NCBI GenBank assembly: GCA_905182985.1
Contig: CAJJDN010000056.1
Span: forward strand, 97,134 to 161,133
Direction of reading: 5' to 3'
Source of the DNA: Paramecium sonneborni
Lineage: Eukaryota > Ciliophora > Oligohymenophorea > Peniculida > Parameciidae
Length of the DNA stretch: 64,000 nucleotides
Position numbers and translations under genes: made by a program. Shown piece after piece: positions 24,714 to 37,008 of this stretch (the stretch's first letter is position 1; every line of letters begins with the position of its first letter). The notes beneath the pieces are model-generated. The model searched no databases, was not told where the DNA came from, and saw only the letters and a list, made by a program, of their open reading frames with translations.

Positions 24714-25097
24714 TCAATTTTAAGCCTTACGAATTTTTTTTTTCTAGATTTATTGAATATCGAGGGTCTTAGATTCATTTTGATTAGATTCATGGTCCTT
24801 TTAATGAATAAGAGGAATATCTTCTTTGCCATTGATAAAATTTCTGATTAAATTGAATATTTAGATTTGTTTTTCATATTATAGTTAAGCTTAATCGTAT
24901 CGTGCTCGTAATTGAGGATTTGAGAGTATTCTGTATGCTTCAGAAATAATTCTAAATTAAACAGATTAAGGATTCTTGTCCTTGAATATACAATGATAAT
25001 TTACTGGATGATGCATTTTAGCTAGGTTTCTGAATGCTATTTTGATTTGTTCTTGAGATGAGTTATTTTAGATACCAAGTATATTGTAATAATTCAT
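24714..25097 (-). CDS. small J-domain (DnaJ/Hsp40) protein
   Basis: One 24-nt intron (24981-25004) sits directly after the HHP codons. Splicing restores the HPD catalytic tripeptide, and the product is 119 residues. Residues 1-65 are a full J domain: NYYNILGI start, helix II with IKIAFRNLAKMHHPDKNP, helix III FRIISEAYRILSNPQLRARYD. The tail is short and basic. Such proteins stimulate Hsp70 ATPase; the client is not evident. No signal peptide or membrane span is present, so a cytosolic or nuclear site is likely. It lies 68 bp upstream of the cyclic-nucleotide-binding-like gene on the same strand and is divergent from PIG-A. Confidence 0.9.
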
Positions 25098-25379
25098 ATA
25101 TTAAAAGTTCATAGGGTAAATTTTATGGCGATTAAATTGTGTATTAGAATTAACTAGAATTAGTTGGAATTTTCTAAATGATTTTAAAACCATTAAATTA
25201 ATGTATTTATTTATATAGTATTTTGTTTGATTATATATAACAATATAGAGAGAATTCAAATTAAGTGAAAAAGGAGGGAATAATTTGTATGAGAACAATG
25301 ATCATGAGTATATCATTATAAAATAAATAAAAGTGGGATGATAGGTTTTATATAAAATTAAAAAAACATAAATTAAAAA
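25098..25379. promoter_or_regulatory. divergent promoter region between J-protein and PIG-A genes
   Basis: 282 bp separate two divergently oriented start codons, so the promoters of both genes must lie here. Only AT-rich sequence is visible; no named element can be assigned. The inference rests on gene orientation alone. Confidence 0.5.
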
Positions 25380-26715
25380 ATGGTTAACATATGTCTTATA
25401 TGTGATTTCTTTTATCCAAGACTTGGTGGAGTGGAGATGCACATTTTTTAATTGGGATTGTGTTTAATGGAAAGAGGTCATAAAGTGATAATAATAACAC
25501 ATAAATATGATAATAGGGCTGGTGTTAGATATATGACAAATGGATTAAAAGTATATTACTGTCCATTTGTTCCAGCACATGAATAGGTTGTACTATTTAC
25601 ATACATGGGAAGTTTAGCATTATTAAGATAAATATTACTAAGAGAAGAAATCCATGTTGTACATTCTCATGCAGCAACATCATTTTTTGGTGGTGAATTA
25701 TTATTACATGCAAAGTCTTTAGGATTTAAAACAGTATTTACAGATCATTCATTATTTGCATTTAATGATGCAGCATCATTTCATGTTAATAAAATATTGA
25801 AATTTATATTATGTGAGGTTGATCATGCTATTTCTGTATCTCATATTAGCAAAGAGAATTTAAGTATGAGAGCATCATTAGATCCTAGAAACATAAGTGT
25901 GATACCTAATGCAGTTGATTGTAGTAGATTCAAACCAGACCCATCTAAGAGATATCCACTAAATACAGTGAATATAGTTGTAATAAGTAGATTGACATTT
26001 CGAAAAGGAGTGGATTTGTTAGTAGATGTTGTACCAACAATTTGTAAGAAGTTTCCATAAGTATATTTCATTATTGGAGGAGATGGACCAAAAAAAAAGA
26101 TAATAGAAGAAAGTATAAAAAAACATGGTTTAACTGATAGAGTTGAAATGGTATAATAATATATATTTATATATTTAGTTAGGATCAGTACCTGGACATA
26201 AAGTTAGAGAAGTCCTAGTTAGAGGTCATATATTTTTGAATACTTCCTTAACTGAAGCATTTTGCATAGCTATAGTTGAAGCTGCTTCTTGTGGTTTATT
26301 TGTAGTTTCAACTAATGTTGGAGGAGTAGTTGAGGTATTACCTAAAAATATGGTTAATTTTGCTAAACCTGATCCTGATGATATTTGTGAAAAATTAGCT
26401 GTAGCTATTCCTATTGCAAAGAATGTTCCTTCCCATTAATACCACGAATAAGTAGCCAAAATGTATAGTTGGCATATGGTTGCTGAGAGAACTGAAACTG
26501 TTTATAATAAAATCTTATCGTCACCATATCCATCAATTTTATCTAGAATTAAAGCTTGCTAAAGTAATGGACCTATTTTTGGATTATATTTATTAATCCT
26601 ACTTATCATAGACTATGTTGCCATTTTCATTCTTGATTTGATATTCCCATTCAAAAATATTCAAGCCTAATCAATTAAAACGAGAGTATAGAGTTAATAA
26701 AAAGAAATATGGTGA
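25380..26715 (+). CDS. PIGA: PIG-A, GPI-anchor N-acetylglucosaminyltransferase catalytic subunit
   Basis: One 28-nt intron (26151-26178) gives 435 residues. It is a GT4-family glycosyltransferase: [13 protein letters not shown] near the N-terminus (the GGVE/H substrate loop of PIG-A), [26 protein letters not shown], the linker [36 protein letters not shown], and the E-x7-E motif ([13 protein letters not shown], residues about 281-290). A C-terminal membrane span (about residues 385-410) anchors it in the ER. It transfers GlcNAc from UDP-GlcNAc to phosphatidylinositol, the first step of GPI synthesis. Slightly shorter than the human enzyme. The stop lies 32 bp before the next gene on the same strand. 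Confidence 0.95.
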
Positions 26716-26747
26716 TTATTGATTAAAATAAATCGATTATTTATATC

Positions 26748-29700
26748 ATGTTTTATTTATTTACATTTCTTGTCTATGCCTACTCATACATAATATATGT
26801 AAATGAGACGTATTAAGTTCAATTAACTCAACTCTTTGGCTACCTTGAAAATCCTACCTATAGTATTCCAGAAGGCAATCCTTATTCTACAATCATACCC
26901 TAATATCATTTATAAAATGATTCACAAAAACACAATCAAAGTAAATTATACAAAATAATACTAGATGCGGATGTCATAATCAGTGTAAAAGCATAGCATT
27001 AATTTGGACATTGGACTAACCATTTCCTCTTCTTAGAAAATAACAAAGGAACATTTAATGTTCATTACTCAGAAAAGTATTATAGCTTTGAAATATCCAT
27101 AGTCCACAAGAGGAAAATGTTGCCACACCTAAATTTAATGAACATTTGTAAGTCACAAATTTACCAAATATGGTTTGTTTCGATGCAGAATAATTTGATT
27201 CTTTTCACTATATTGTAGATTGTGCACTTTAAATAACTGATTAACCATTAACCAATAAACTGTATGTTCTTGCCAAAGATCAAAATATTAAAGAACATCC
27301 TGTAACAAATCCTCTTGATTATAAAACAGTCAGAAAAAGAAAAATTGCTATATCAATTTAAGATTAATAGTATTATTTGTTTTAGGGATCTCTATTTTAA
27401 TCCGAATCCATTATTTAGATTTATAAAATCCTTACTCCTGCTATCACCTTTGAAGAATAATCTATTGAAATTAATACTAACATTATAAAGATTCTATTTA
27501 AGCAATAACTTTAAGATTCCTATAAATTTTACCTTTTAGATTATAAATTAGTTTATAATCAAATATTTATATTAGATAATCTTTTTGTAGCAGCTATGAG
27601 TTTTGATAAATATGGGGATTGGTCATCAACATTTTTTATTCAATTATCTGGTAAAATAATAGCCTTTGATTATGTTTATTTTAAAGATGATAATGGTATT
27701 TAACAAAGTGCACTTGTTATTCTTAAAGATACTACATTTGATCTCTATTTAAATTAATAAGGTGTCATTACTTATTAATTGCCATAAAAAATATCTACTA
27801 ATTCTTAAATAAAAATATCTGATCATTATATAATTGTTGAAGATGAAAATATCGTTTATTAGTATTCTATATATAATTAGATATTAATTAATCAAAAGAC
27901 CTTACAATAAATTAATTTCTATTTGATAAATCCAGTATATCCAGATCTAATATCTATTAGTTACAATTTAACCAGAAGATATTACATTAGTGATGGATAT
28001 CTATAAATAAAGTCAAATACTATTGCCATAGATAAAACTACTTTTAATATTCAAGCCATATCTAAAGGATAAACATATACTAAAGAAATTAAACTTTAAA
28101 TTCTTAATTAAAATGATTTTAATCTATATTTTAATGATAAATCTTAATAAATTATTACTGATGTATTGGCATCAATTAATTATACTTAAGATGTTACTTA
28201 ATTTATGAGTGGCCCAGATGTATAATTTGTATTTGAAAATTAAGGTGATGATTTAGATATGGAATTTCAAATTCTAGAAGAAATGAATATAGCAGTTTGG
28301 CCAAAAGCATAAGATATTCACTTTTAAGATATGCTCCAATTTAATGATACCTTAGTGTATGTTCTATTCTAATTAAAAAATAAAGAAGTCTAAATTTATA
28401 ATTGTAAATAAAATTCATTCTCTTTAATTGAATAATGTACTCAATTTGTAAATTCAAGTAATTTTAGTAGAGGTTTCAATGTTCTAGTTGATTAATTACA
28501 TTTTTAATGGTGGATAGATAATAATTAAGCTTATGTAATATTCTGTGATTAAAATACTACTGCTGAATTATGGAAAATTAATGAACAAGAATTAATTTTC
28601 ATTAATAAAATAACTTATTTCTAAAAAATTACACAGCTCCTAGAATTAGATAGAATTATATATATTTTAATAGAAGATTCTAAAAAGATTGGAATTTACA
28701 AATCTGTTGATGGTAATCGTTTAGATTAAATTGATGAATAATCTGTAAGAAATCTAGGAATGATAAAGAATTGGAGTCCAAAAAAACTATTTGGAAATCA
28801 AAAATATAATGGTCATTTACTTTTTATTAGAAATTCTGATAATATTTTAATCACTACTTATACTGATTAACTTAATATGGTTGAATGTATATTAAATAAT
28901 GAAGATGTATAATTAACTATGTACAAAAGATCTTTCTTTATTATTAAATCAACCTAAATATTAGAATACTCATTAGATGATTTAAATAATGTTTATCTCA
29001 TTCGATAATTATAAGTTTATGATCATCAATTCAAGAATCCATTAGTAATTACATAATCAGAAGATAATGGTCTTTTATTTATTTTGACAACATAATAATA
29101 AATTTTAGTATATCAACCATATTCTGAAAATAGTAATGATTAATTATTCAGAATAATTGATGTTCATTGTGATGATATATTTATGATGTCTGCAAGTGGA
29201 TATTAAAAAACCCATTTATATTTTAATAATGGAACTCATTAATTCTATTATGCAATTCTGAAATAATCTAAATTATATATAAAATCAATAAATCTAAATA
29301 CTTTTGATTATTATGTTAATGTAACTAAAACTTTAACAATTTAAAATTCTTTGCATTCTTAAAAAATCCAAGAAACAATATTTATTTTAAATTAAAAATA
29401 TCCAATTTAATTAAGTTAATAGAATGATATATAAATTAATTCATCACTTCAGAATGCAACAATCAATTTAAATTAACTCTACAAAGGTTAAGTATAGAAT
29501 ATTAGTATCGAATGTGATCAATGTAAGGATATAATTAAATTAAACTTGCCAATTTAAAGAATTAGTGAAAATATAGTTTCTAATATTTTAGATATAGAAT
29601 CATTTAATTCCTAATACAATATTGCTTTAAGTAGAGATAAGTTATTAGCAATAAGTAATAAAGATAATATGAATACTATTATTGAATTTTAATCACCAAA

Positions 29701-30951
29701 TAGCTGTGAATTGATTGCTATACAAGAAGGTAATAAATATATTGTAACACTTTGTAAATATAACAATGTTTATCATGTTTATTTGACTGTATGTGATAAG
29801 GATTTGAAATGTAAAAATATTGATACTCCTAAAGACATATTAGAATTAAATGGAGTTTAAAAGATGATATTAATACCTAACAATTTATTATTGATGCAAG
29901 ATTATGGTAAAATATATGTTTACAATCTAAATATAAATACAGAATTAACTATTTGGAGTATAGGATTAACATAAATAATTGATAATGATAAAGGTTTAAC
30001 AGATTTTGTGATTCAAAAGTTAGCTTAATCTAATGAAGGAGATAATATTAATTATTTTCTAACATTTATTGATTAGGCTGATCATTTAAATATTTATTAT
30101 ACAGAATATAAATAGAATAAGCTTAATATTATTTAATCAAACAATATTTTTATATATGATTTGATTAAGAAGAACAATCAATATGCATTTAAAACAACAG
30201 ATTATATATAACTGTTTGCAACTGAATAAATAGTAGAGAATTAATTAAATTATATTATTATTTCAAATGATGTTGCATCTTTTAAATTGTAATTTGATTT
30301 AGATAATACAAAATAAGTAGTAAATAGCAAAATAATAAATGTAATAAATCCATATAAAAATTGGATAGCCTTAAATAAAGGTTACATGATTGATAATTTA
30401 CTTTTTATTGCTTATACAAATAAGTAAGATACAGTTTTAGCTATGTATGAATTAAATGATAAAGTTTTTTCAATTAATATGGCATATGGGTTATAGGATA
30501 ATGCATTTCAAGTAAAAGATGGAATGTTTATTGTATATGTATGTAATGATGATAAAAATAAAAGATTGTATACAAATTTAGTTGGAAAAGTGTTAAATAG
30601 TTATTAATTAAGTTTAGAAATAAGTTTAACATTTGTAACACCGTCAAAATTAAAGGATAAATAATAAGTAAAAATATTGGCAAGTAATGCTTACATCAAA
30701 GAAGAAGAATAATTTAATATAAATAGAGTAGATAATCCATAACCTCCTCCTCCTCCTAATCCTAATGATGATGATGATGAGAGTAGTTCAAAGTATTTAT
30801 ATAATTTTATTGTTTTAGTTGGTGGTGGATATTACTTATTGTATTATTCGTAGTAGGATTGATAATTGGTGGAGCTATATATTATATGAAGAGAAAACAA
30901 GTTGGACTATTTAAAGTTTAAGAGAATCAATATAGTTTACATAATTATTGA
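26748..30951 (+). CDS. large type I membrane protein of unknown function
   Basis: Introns 27077-27102 and 30793-30818 (26 nt each) give 1383 residues. The N-terminus is a signal peptide (MFYLFTFLVYAYSY). The ectodomain of about 1310 residues is beta-rich, with many aromatic and Asn/Gln residues and few Cys, and shows no repeat or fold I can name. It ends in a PPPPPNPN-DDDD-SSS linker. Splicing the last intron creates the single transmembrane span (WWWILLIVLFVVGLIIGGAIYY) followed by a basic stop-transfer MKRKQ and a tail of about 20 residues. I infer a surface or endomembrane receptor-like protein peculiar to ciliates. It lies 32 bp after PIG-A and 20 bp before the next gene. Confidence 0.8.
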
Positions 30952-30971
30952 TAATTTTTATTATTGTTATA

Positions 30972-32753
30972 ATGAATTAATCAATTAAAAACATGAAGAA
31001 ATCTGTGATCTAAGATTAAAAAGTAGATGATAATTAATAAAGAAAAAAGAACGAAGAAAATTTAAAGATTCCTCTCAATCTTTATCGTTCATATACAAGA
31101 ATCACTTAATAATCTTTATTAGAGGAAATTGCTCCTATGATGTCACAAATTGAGTTTCTTAAAAAAAACTGTCCTGAAGGTACTAAAATAGAAGAATTTG
31201 CTGCTTAAGCTTGCTCCTATTTTAATTATGAATAATTTAGTAAAGGACAAATTGTTTTTAATTATGGGGAATATGGAGATAAAGTGTATTTAATATTACT
31301 TGGAGAGGTTGGAGTCTTTATTTCTAAATCTTAAGAAGAAGTTTCAAGTGACAAAGAGGTTATTGAAACTTATAAAAGTAATTTAAACCCTTTTGAAGAA
31401 GAAGTGTTAGATTATGAAACTGTATTTAAAAAGAAAAAAAGACCACAAGATCTTTAAATGGAATTATTACTAGCTTAATAAAAGAATCCATTTGAAATAA
31501 ATAACATGTATTTTAAAGATGGAGTATGTTATTATAAAAAAGTCTTTTAATTTTACTCAGGTTAAGCCTTTGGTGATATGGCATTATCTTCTGATAAACC
31601 AAGAACTGCAAGTATTTTAGTTTTATCTGATTAACTTCATGTATTAACAATGAATAGATAAGATTTTAAAAGTGTTGGAGAAAGATCTATTAAAGAAAAA
31701 AATTAGACATTTGAGTACTTTTTAAGTATTTTTGTGGGTGTCAGTAAATTTATTGTGACCAAGTTTATTTAATATTTTTAAAAAATTGAATTTGCCCCAT
31801 AAACTATTTTATGGAAAGAAGGAGATGAACCAAAATTCTTTTTACTTATTGTTAGAGGAAGAATTGAAATCTATAGATCTTATGCTGAAGATACTTTACA
31901 TGGTAAACTTAAAGAACCCTCTATTTTCTAATAAAAAATAAAACCAAAAAAGAAAGTAACTCTCTCATAACTCTCTGATAACTCTTTTGTTGGAGAAGCT
32001 GAACTAATAGATAATATTCCTATAAGGTTATATTCTTGTATGACATCTGATAATACTCTTGCTTATTATATGGAAAGTGATGCATTTAATATTGTTAGAA
32101 AAAATCATCCAGATTTTCTTAAAATTTTAAAAGAGAAATCTCATGTTATTAAGTCTTATTTACTAAGAAGAGAAAAATATCTTTTTGAAAATATTCAAAA
32201 ATAAGATAAAGCAATGGAAAAACTTCAATATCCTGATTCTAATAACACTGAAAGAGTAACAGTTGATGAATTATATAGAGATATTAGCTAATTAAACTCT
32301 AAAATTTTAAGATCTCAATAAAGAAGTAAGTTAACTACTACTACAGATATTGTTAATTCTAATAATTTACTTAGTAAAAAAATTACTCCTTAATCTGATA
32401 TGTTTATTTTTCATAAGAAACAATTAGAATCATTAAAGTAAAAGAAATAATCCTAATCTTAAAGTAGTAGTGTCATACCTTCTATTAATTTATAGAAATC
32501 TATTTCCTAAAATAATTTTGCACTTGAAAATTAAGTGTTAAAATCATATAGAAAAATGAGATTTTAATAGTTTTAAGCTAATAGAGAAGTTTGTCTTAAG
32601 ATCAAATCTTCAATTCGATCTTTTATGACAACTTAGCCAAGATCATCTTCACATGAATCTTCCTTTCCTATAGTATCAAATGAATTTGTAAAAAAGATTG
32701 GTACTCTTTAAGAATTTTATTTTGCAAAATCCTTTATAACCACGAATAAATGA
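30972..32753 (+). CDS. protein with two cyclic-nucleotide-binding-like domains (paralogue)
   Basis: Intronless, 593 residues, starting 20 bp after the preceding stop. Domain 1 spans residues about 60-230 (FNYGEYGDKVYLILLGEVGVF, a charged insertion, then the cassette FGDMALSSDKPRTASILV). Domain 2 spans about 265-390 (ILWKEGDEPKFFLLIVRGRIEIY and VGEAELIDNIPIRL). The C-terminal 200 residues are Ser/Lys/Gln-rich. Like its minus-strand paralogue it has Asp in place of the Glu of the canonical FGE, but it keeps the PR-T pair. Cyclic-nucleotide binding is plausible in domain 1 and doubtful in domain 2. No kinase or channel is attached. Confidence 0.85.
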
Positions 32754-32972
32754 ATATAAAATTATTATCTAAATTTTTCTATAATCAAAGAGTAAATTTA
32801 TAAATTTATAAATTTATTAAAATTTCTTAAGTTATTAATTAATGAAAATATATAAATATATTATAATTTACAGATTTACATTTTTTAAAGAATTGTTTGA
32901 TTGTCTATTTAATTAATGAATAGAATATTAAATTTGATAAAAATAGGTTAAATATAATATCAATAAACAAAT

Positions 32973-34319
32973 TCAATACTATTTCAATCTAAAATTTAAG
33001 TTGCTTTTCCTTTGCCTTTTTTAGACAGGAGAATTGGACAATGGACTAATAAATAAATAAAGAATATAATATTACGGAAGTTTTATTAATTGTGTATTTC
33101 TTTTTGCAATTAAATTAAATTAAGTTGATTCAGAATGTAACATAGTTTTATTTGGAGATATAGAAACTCTTTTATTATTATGAGTAAATCTTATAGGTGA
33201 AGGTAGATTATTGGTTTCAAAGAAAATAGTACTGGTGCTGCGAACTTATTTAATAAATGAAGGATTTCGAGAACTACTTCTAACAAGTTTTAATTTGAAA
33301 TATGTATTTGTATCTGCTGTAGAGTCATTAAATTCATAATTACTGAATTCACTTGGTATAATAGTACCAAATTTTTAACATATTTATTTAATAATCATTA
33401 AGGCTTTAATGATTTAAATAGTTTTCATTTTATTATCAAAAAGTATTTTCATATCTGCCATTGTAATAGGTTACCATAATTCTCCTTTTCCTGATAACCA
33501 AGGATGATATAAAGCTTGATTGGCATTCATTCTTGCTTCAGGTGAATAAGCAGCACATTTTAAAAAAAATGATCTTTAATAATCATTCATTTCATAGAAA
33601 TTAGGATTGAATTATTAAATTCTTTAAATAAATGTAGAAGTAGATTCTGATGAATCCCAAAATGGATGCTTTTTATTTATTAATTGATAAGCAATAATTC
33701 CACAACTCCAAATGTCTACAGATTTAAGATATGGTTATTTAAATATCATTTCAGGAGCCATAAACAAGAGGGTTCCACATTTATCATATGATAATTTAGA
33801 TTCTGAATGGGAACTAAGACCAAAATCAATAAGTTTAACAACACCTTCATTTGTAATAATTATATTATCTATTGAAAACAGATTAAATACCTGGTTTGAT
33901 GTCTCTATGTATAATATCTCGAGAATGTAAATAGGATACTGAATTAAGTAATTCAATAACAATCTATTTTATATGAGATTCTTCCATATCAACAGTTTTT
34001 ATCAATTATGTCAGTGTTTTGCCCTCCAAATATTCTTATACAATGTATAGAGAATCTTCAGTCTCTTTACTCTTTTAATAAAATACTATATTTTACATAA
34101 TAGTATTTAGCAAAACTTGGATGATGAATGGACTCCAAAATTTCAACTTCCTTTTTAAATTATTCCATGTATATAGGATCCATTACCTGTTTAATTGAAA
34201 GAAAAGAGTACTTTTATTGCTACCTTTTGAGATTCGTATTCTCCAAGAAAAACTTAACTAAATGCTCCATGACCTATTTGTTGAAATAATTTAAGATCGA
34301 AATCAAAAGAGATTTCCAT
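32973..34319 (-). CDS. serine/threonine protein kinase (CAMK-like)
   Basis: Introns (plus coordinates) 34187-34211, 34072-34096 (25 nt each) and 33869-33890 (22 nt) give 424 residues. The kinase domain fills residues 1-260: glycine loop IGHGAFSQVFLG, catalytic Lys in VAIKVM, Glu in the KKEVEIL helix, HRDIKPDN catalytic loop (restored by splicing the third intron), DFGLS, and MAPEM in place of APE. The 160-residue C-terminal tail is basic and Ser/Thr-rich with no domain seen. All catalytic residues are intact, so it should be active; the substrate is unknown. It begins 24 bp downstream of the next minus-strand gene. Confidence 0.9.
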
Positions 34320-34343
34320 AAAATTTAGTTATAAATAAATATT

Positions 34344-34926
34344 TCAATAATTTTATTGAAATTGCTTCTTCATTTTGCTCACATTTCCTTAGAATATCTC
34401 AGTAGGGAATCTCTTTGGTTTAAGTATCATAACCTATTTTCCAAAAGTTTGTAACATAGGGTCCTAATTATTCATAATTGGTAAAAAACTCTATTTTTTT
34501 TGAGAATTTTCATATGAAATTGAGATACTATTTTAAGAAATGTTTCTTTATCTATATGGAACAAAAATGGTGTCATTATCATCAGTTAAATCAGGTTAAC
34601 TTTTAGAATTTGCAGCAGCCTTTTAATTTATACTGAAGGCTCTGTAATTAGACTAAGTTTTAGTTCTTTCACGTTATTGACTTGATTGTCTAAGATTGTT
34701 TTATTATTATTATTATTTGGACAGGTTTTCATGTCGATTGATAAATGATAGGATCTACATTCAGAAATTAAATCATCAAATACCTAACATTTGGTCTAGC
34801 TATCATTTTAGGTTATTTAGAATCTTATTATTAATTATTATCTGTAGATTAGTATTGTTTATAATAGACATAAGGAGTATTTCTAAGTTTTTTAATATCA
34901 CTTAATGTTTGACGCTAATCTAACAT
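34344..34926 (-). CDS. small basic protein of unknown function
   Basis: One proposed intron (34755-34788, 34 nt, starting GTTAG) gives 182 residues in one frame. Residues about 60-100 are Gln/Asn/Ser/Arg-rich and the rest is polar without a motif I recognise. The intron start GTT is unusual here. The alternative 29-nt intron with normal GTA does not keep the frame, so the exact exon boundary, or a local sequence error, remains open. The upstream region 34927-35191 is shared with the divergent gene on the other strand. Confidence 0.55.
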
Positions 34927-35191
34927 ATATATATTATTTAATAAATCAATCATCTATACTATAACTTAAAACAACTAATAAACATTAATCCACTGATTAT
35001 AAACTATAATAAAATGGAATCATAGTAGAATTAATACCTTCAAATAGATTATTGTTAGTATATAAGATACCTACACTTTAAAAGAAAGATTCACTGATAA
35101 AAATTAATTCCAACAACAATGAAGAAATAACTATTTAAATAGAGATTATTCAGAAAACTGCATCGACTTAAAAAGAAAAAGATTAGATCTT

Positions 35192-36973
35192 ATGTAAAGT
35201 GATGATATACAATCTATTAAGAAAATTGTATAATTACAACTATAAATCAACAAAAATACAAGTGAAATATAAAAGTTATTTGATAAAATACATAAGTTAG
35301 TTAAATTTGGAGATCCTGATCAATTAAATGTTAGAGAAATGGTTTATCATTAGAAAACTATGTATCAAAAAGTTTCAGTTATTTTTACAAGCTGGGTAAA
35401 ATAAGATTTTTCATTCTAATTAAACAATTCAAAAAAAATGAAAAGATAAGTATTTTCACATTTAATAATTAGAAATATTTATAACCTAACATAACTGAAA
35501 AATAGAAGACAGAGATTATATCAGATCCATAAGGTTTGAGAATATGGTAATGAATGAGAATTTAGGATAACTTTCTTTAAAATTAATTTATAGAGTCCAA
35601 GATTTAAATTCAATATTTGAGATCAATGAATAAGGAACATATGTATTGATATTTAATAAAGAGTAGAATAAAATTTAAATAAGGCAAAAAATTACATAGT
35701 AAAAGATAGAGTATATTGATTAAAGATTATGTAGATTTAGAAAATGTTTTGTATAATATATATTGTTTTGATTGCAATAGAAGTGTAATAAGAATTCCAA
35801 TAGTGTGTGAATAGTTTGAATAATAATGGATATGATATATAATCTAAGTTAGATTAATTAATTAAAATGTAAAATAAGAATGGGACTCTATTAGCTATAA
35901 TGGTAATGAGAGAGTGATTGATTATAGACTGTAGAAATCACTTAGAATGAGAGAGATTAGATCTACATTTACGAAAGTGATGATCCTCGAGATTTGGGGA
36001 TAGCATTTGCATCAAAACATGACCTTCCTGGACGTTATCTATTGAAGTTGATTGATAGCATTTTGTAACATAAAAAATAAGCATAACACACTATTAATAA
36101 TGAATAAAAGGTGATTAATGATTAGAAGTCTAATTATTTCAGAAATTCAACAAACTCAACTCCTTATAAGTAGAATAGTTAAATTTCTACTTAAAGTTGT
36201 TAAAAGAAGAGTCCTTTATTAAGTAGTAGATCACATTGTAGAGATTTTTCATAAGATGGTAATGTGAAAGATTTATGATTAGTTGGTAAAATGATGAGAG
36301 ATAATAGTGCTAGGGAAATCAAATAATTGAAAACAAGAGATGAAAATGAATTAACTTTTACACCATTAATAAATAAAAATTCAGAACTGATTGTTGTAAG
36401 AGTTTTATGATTCAATATTTATAGAAATAAAAACAATTAGATAATAGTGTAGAATAAAGATTGATTAATTATGGAAAAAGAAAGGAAATTAAGTTGCAAG
36501 AATTGAGAATGTAAAAATTACATTCTCAAGATTAATAAAATAAATCATTCACTTATCATCCTAAAACTACTTAAAGATCTCATGAGATTTTGAATGAAAA
36601 GACCTAGAGTAAAATATATAAAGATATTTATAATAAAATACCAGAGTATTATTGTAATATTAAATTTAGTAATAATAATTCTTATGTATTAAATTTACCA
36701 TGTGCTGATTAAGGTATTGTTTAATAAGTTTGGAGAGCAACATTAAAGAAATTGTTTAATATGCTTGATAAAGAATAAAAAGGTGAATTAAGTACTGAAC
36801 AAGTAGACTTGTCTTAAATGAGTTATGAGATGTTATAAATAGTAGCTCCTGTTTTACTCATAATGGAAGAAAGAGGAGGAAGTTTCAGATTTGACATCTT
36901 TGCTAAAGAAGTTACAAATTACTGTGTGAAGCACAACTTTATTGAAAATTTATTTTCATTACTATTATAATGA
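35192..36973 (+). CDS. ciliate protein with FxPxIN-type motifs and EF-hand-like C-terminus
   Basis: Six introns (35450-35472, 35534-35565, 35746-35780, 35903-35927, 36259-36282, 36396-36424) give 537 residues in one frame. The order is a coiled N-terminus, a C2-like beta region (SLKLIYRV, then EINEQGTYVLIF), a segment ending YIYESDDPRDLGIAFASKHDLP that recurs in many ciliate cytoskeletal proteins, then LTFTPLINKNSELI and FTYHPKTTQRSHEIL. These last two are the F-x-P-x-IN-x-x-S type repeats found in ciliate basal-body and ciliary proteins. The C-terminal 100 residues read as two helix-loop-helix units (LFNMLDKEQKGELSTEQV) resembling an EF-hand pair. The start is uncertain: coding-like sequence continues upstream of ATG 35192 to an in-frame TGA near 35115. 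Two of the introns (35534, 35746) start GTTT. Confidence 0.65.
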
Positions 36974-37008
36974 CATTGACTGTTATATTAGATTATATTA
37001 AAAATATA

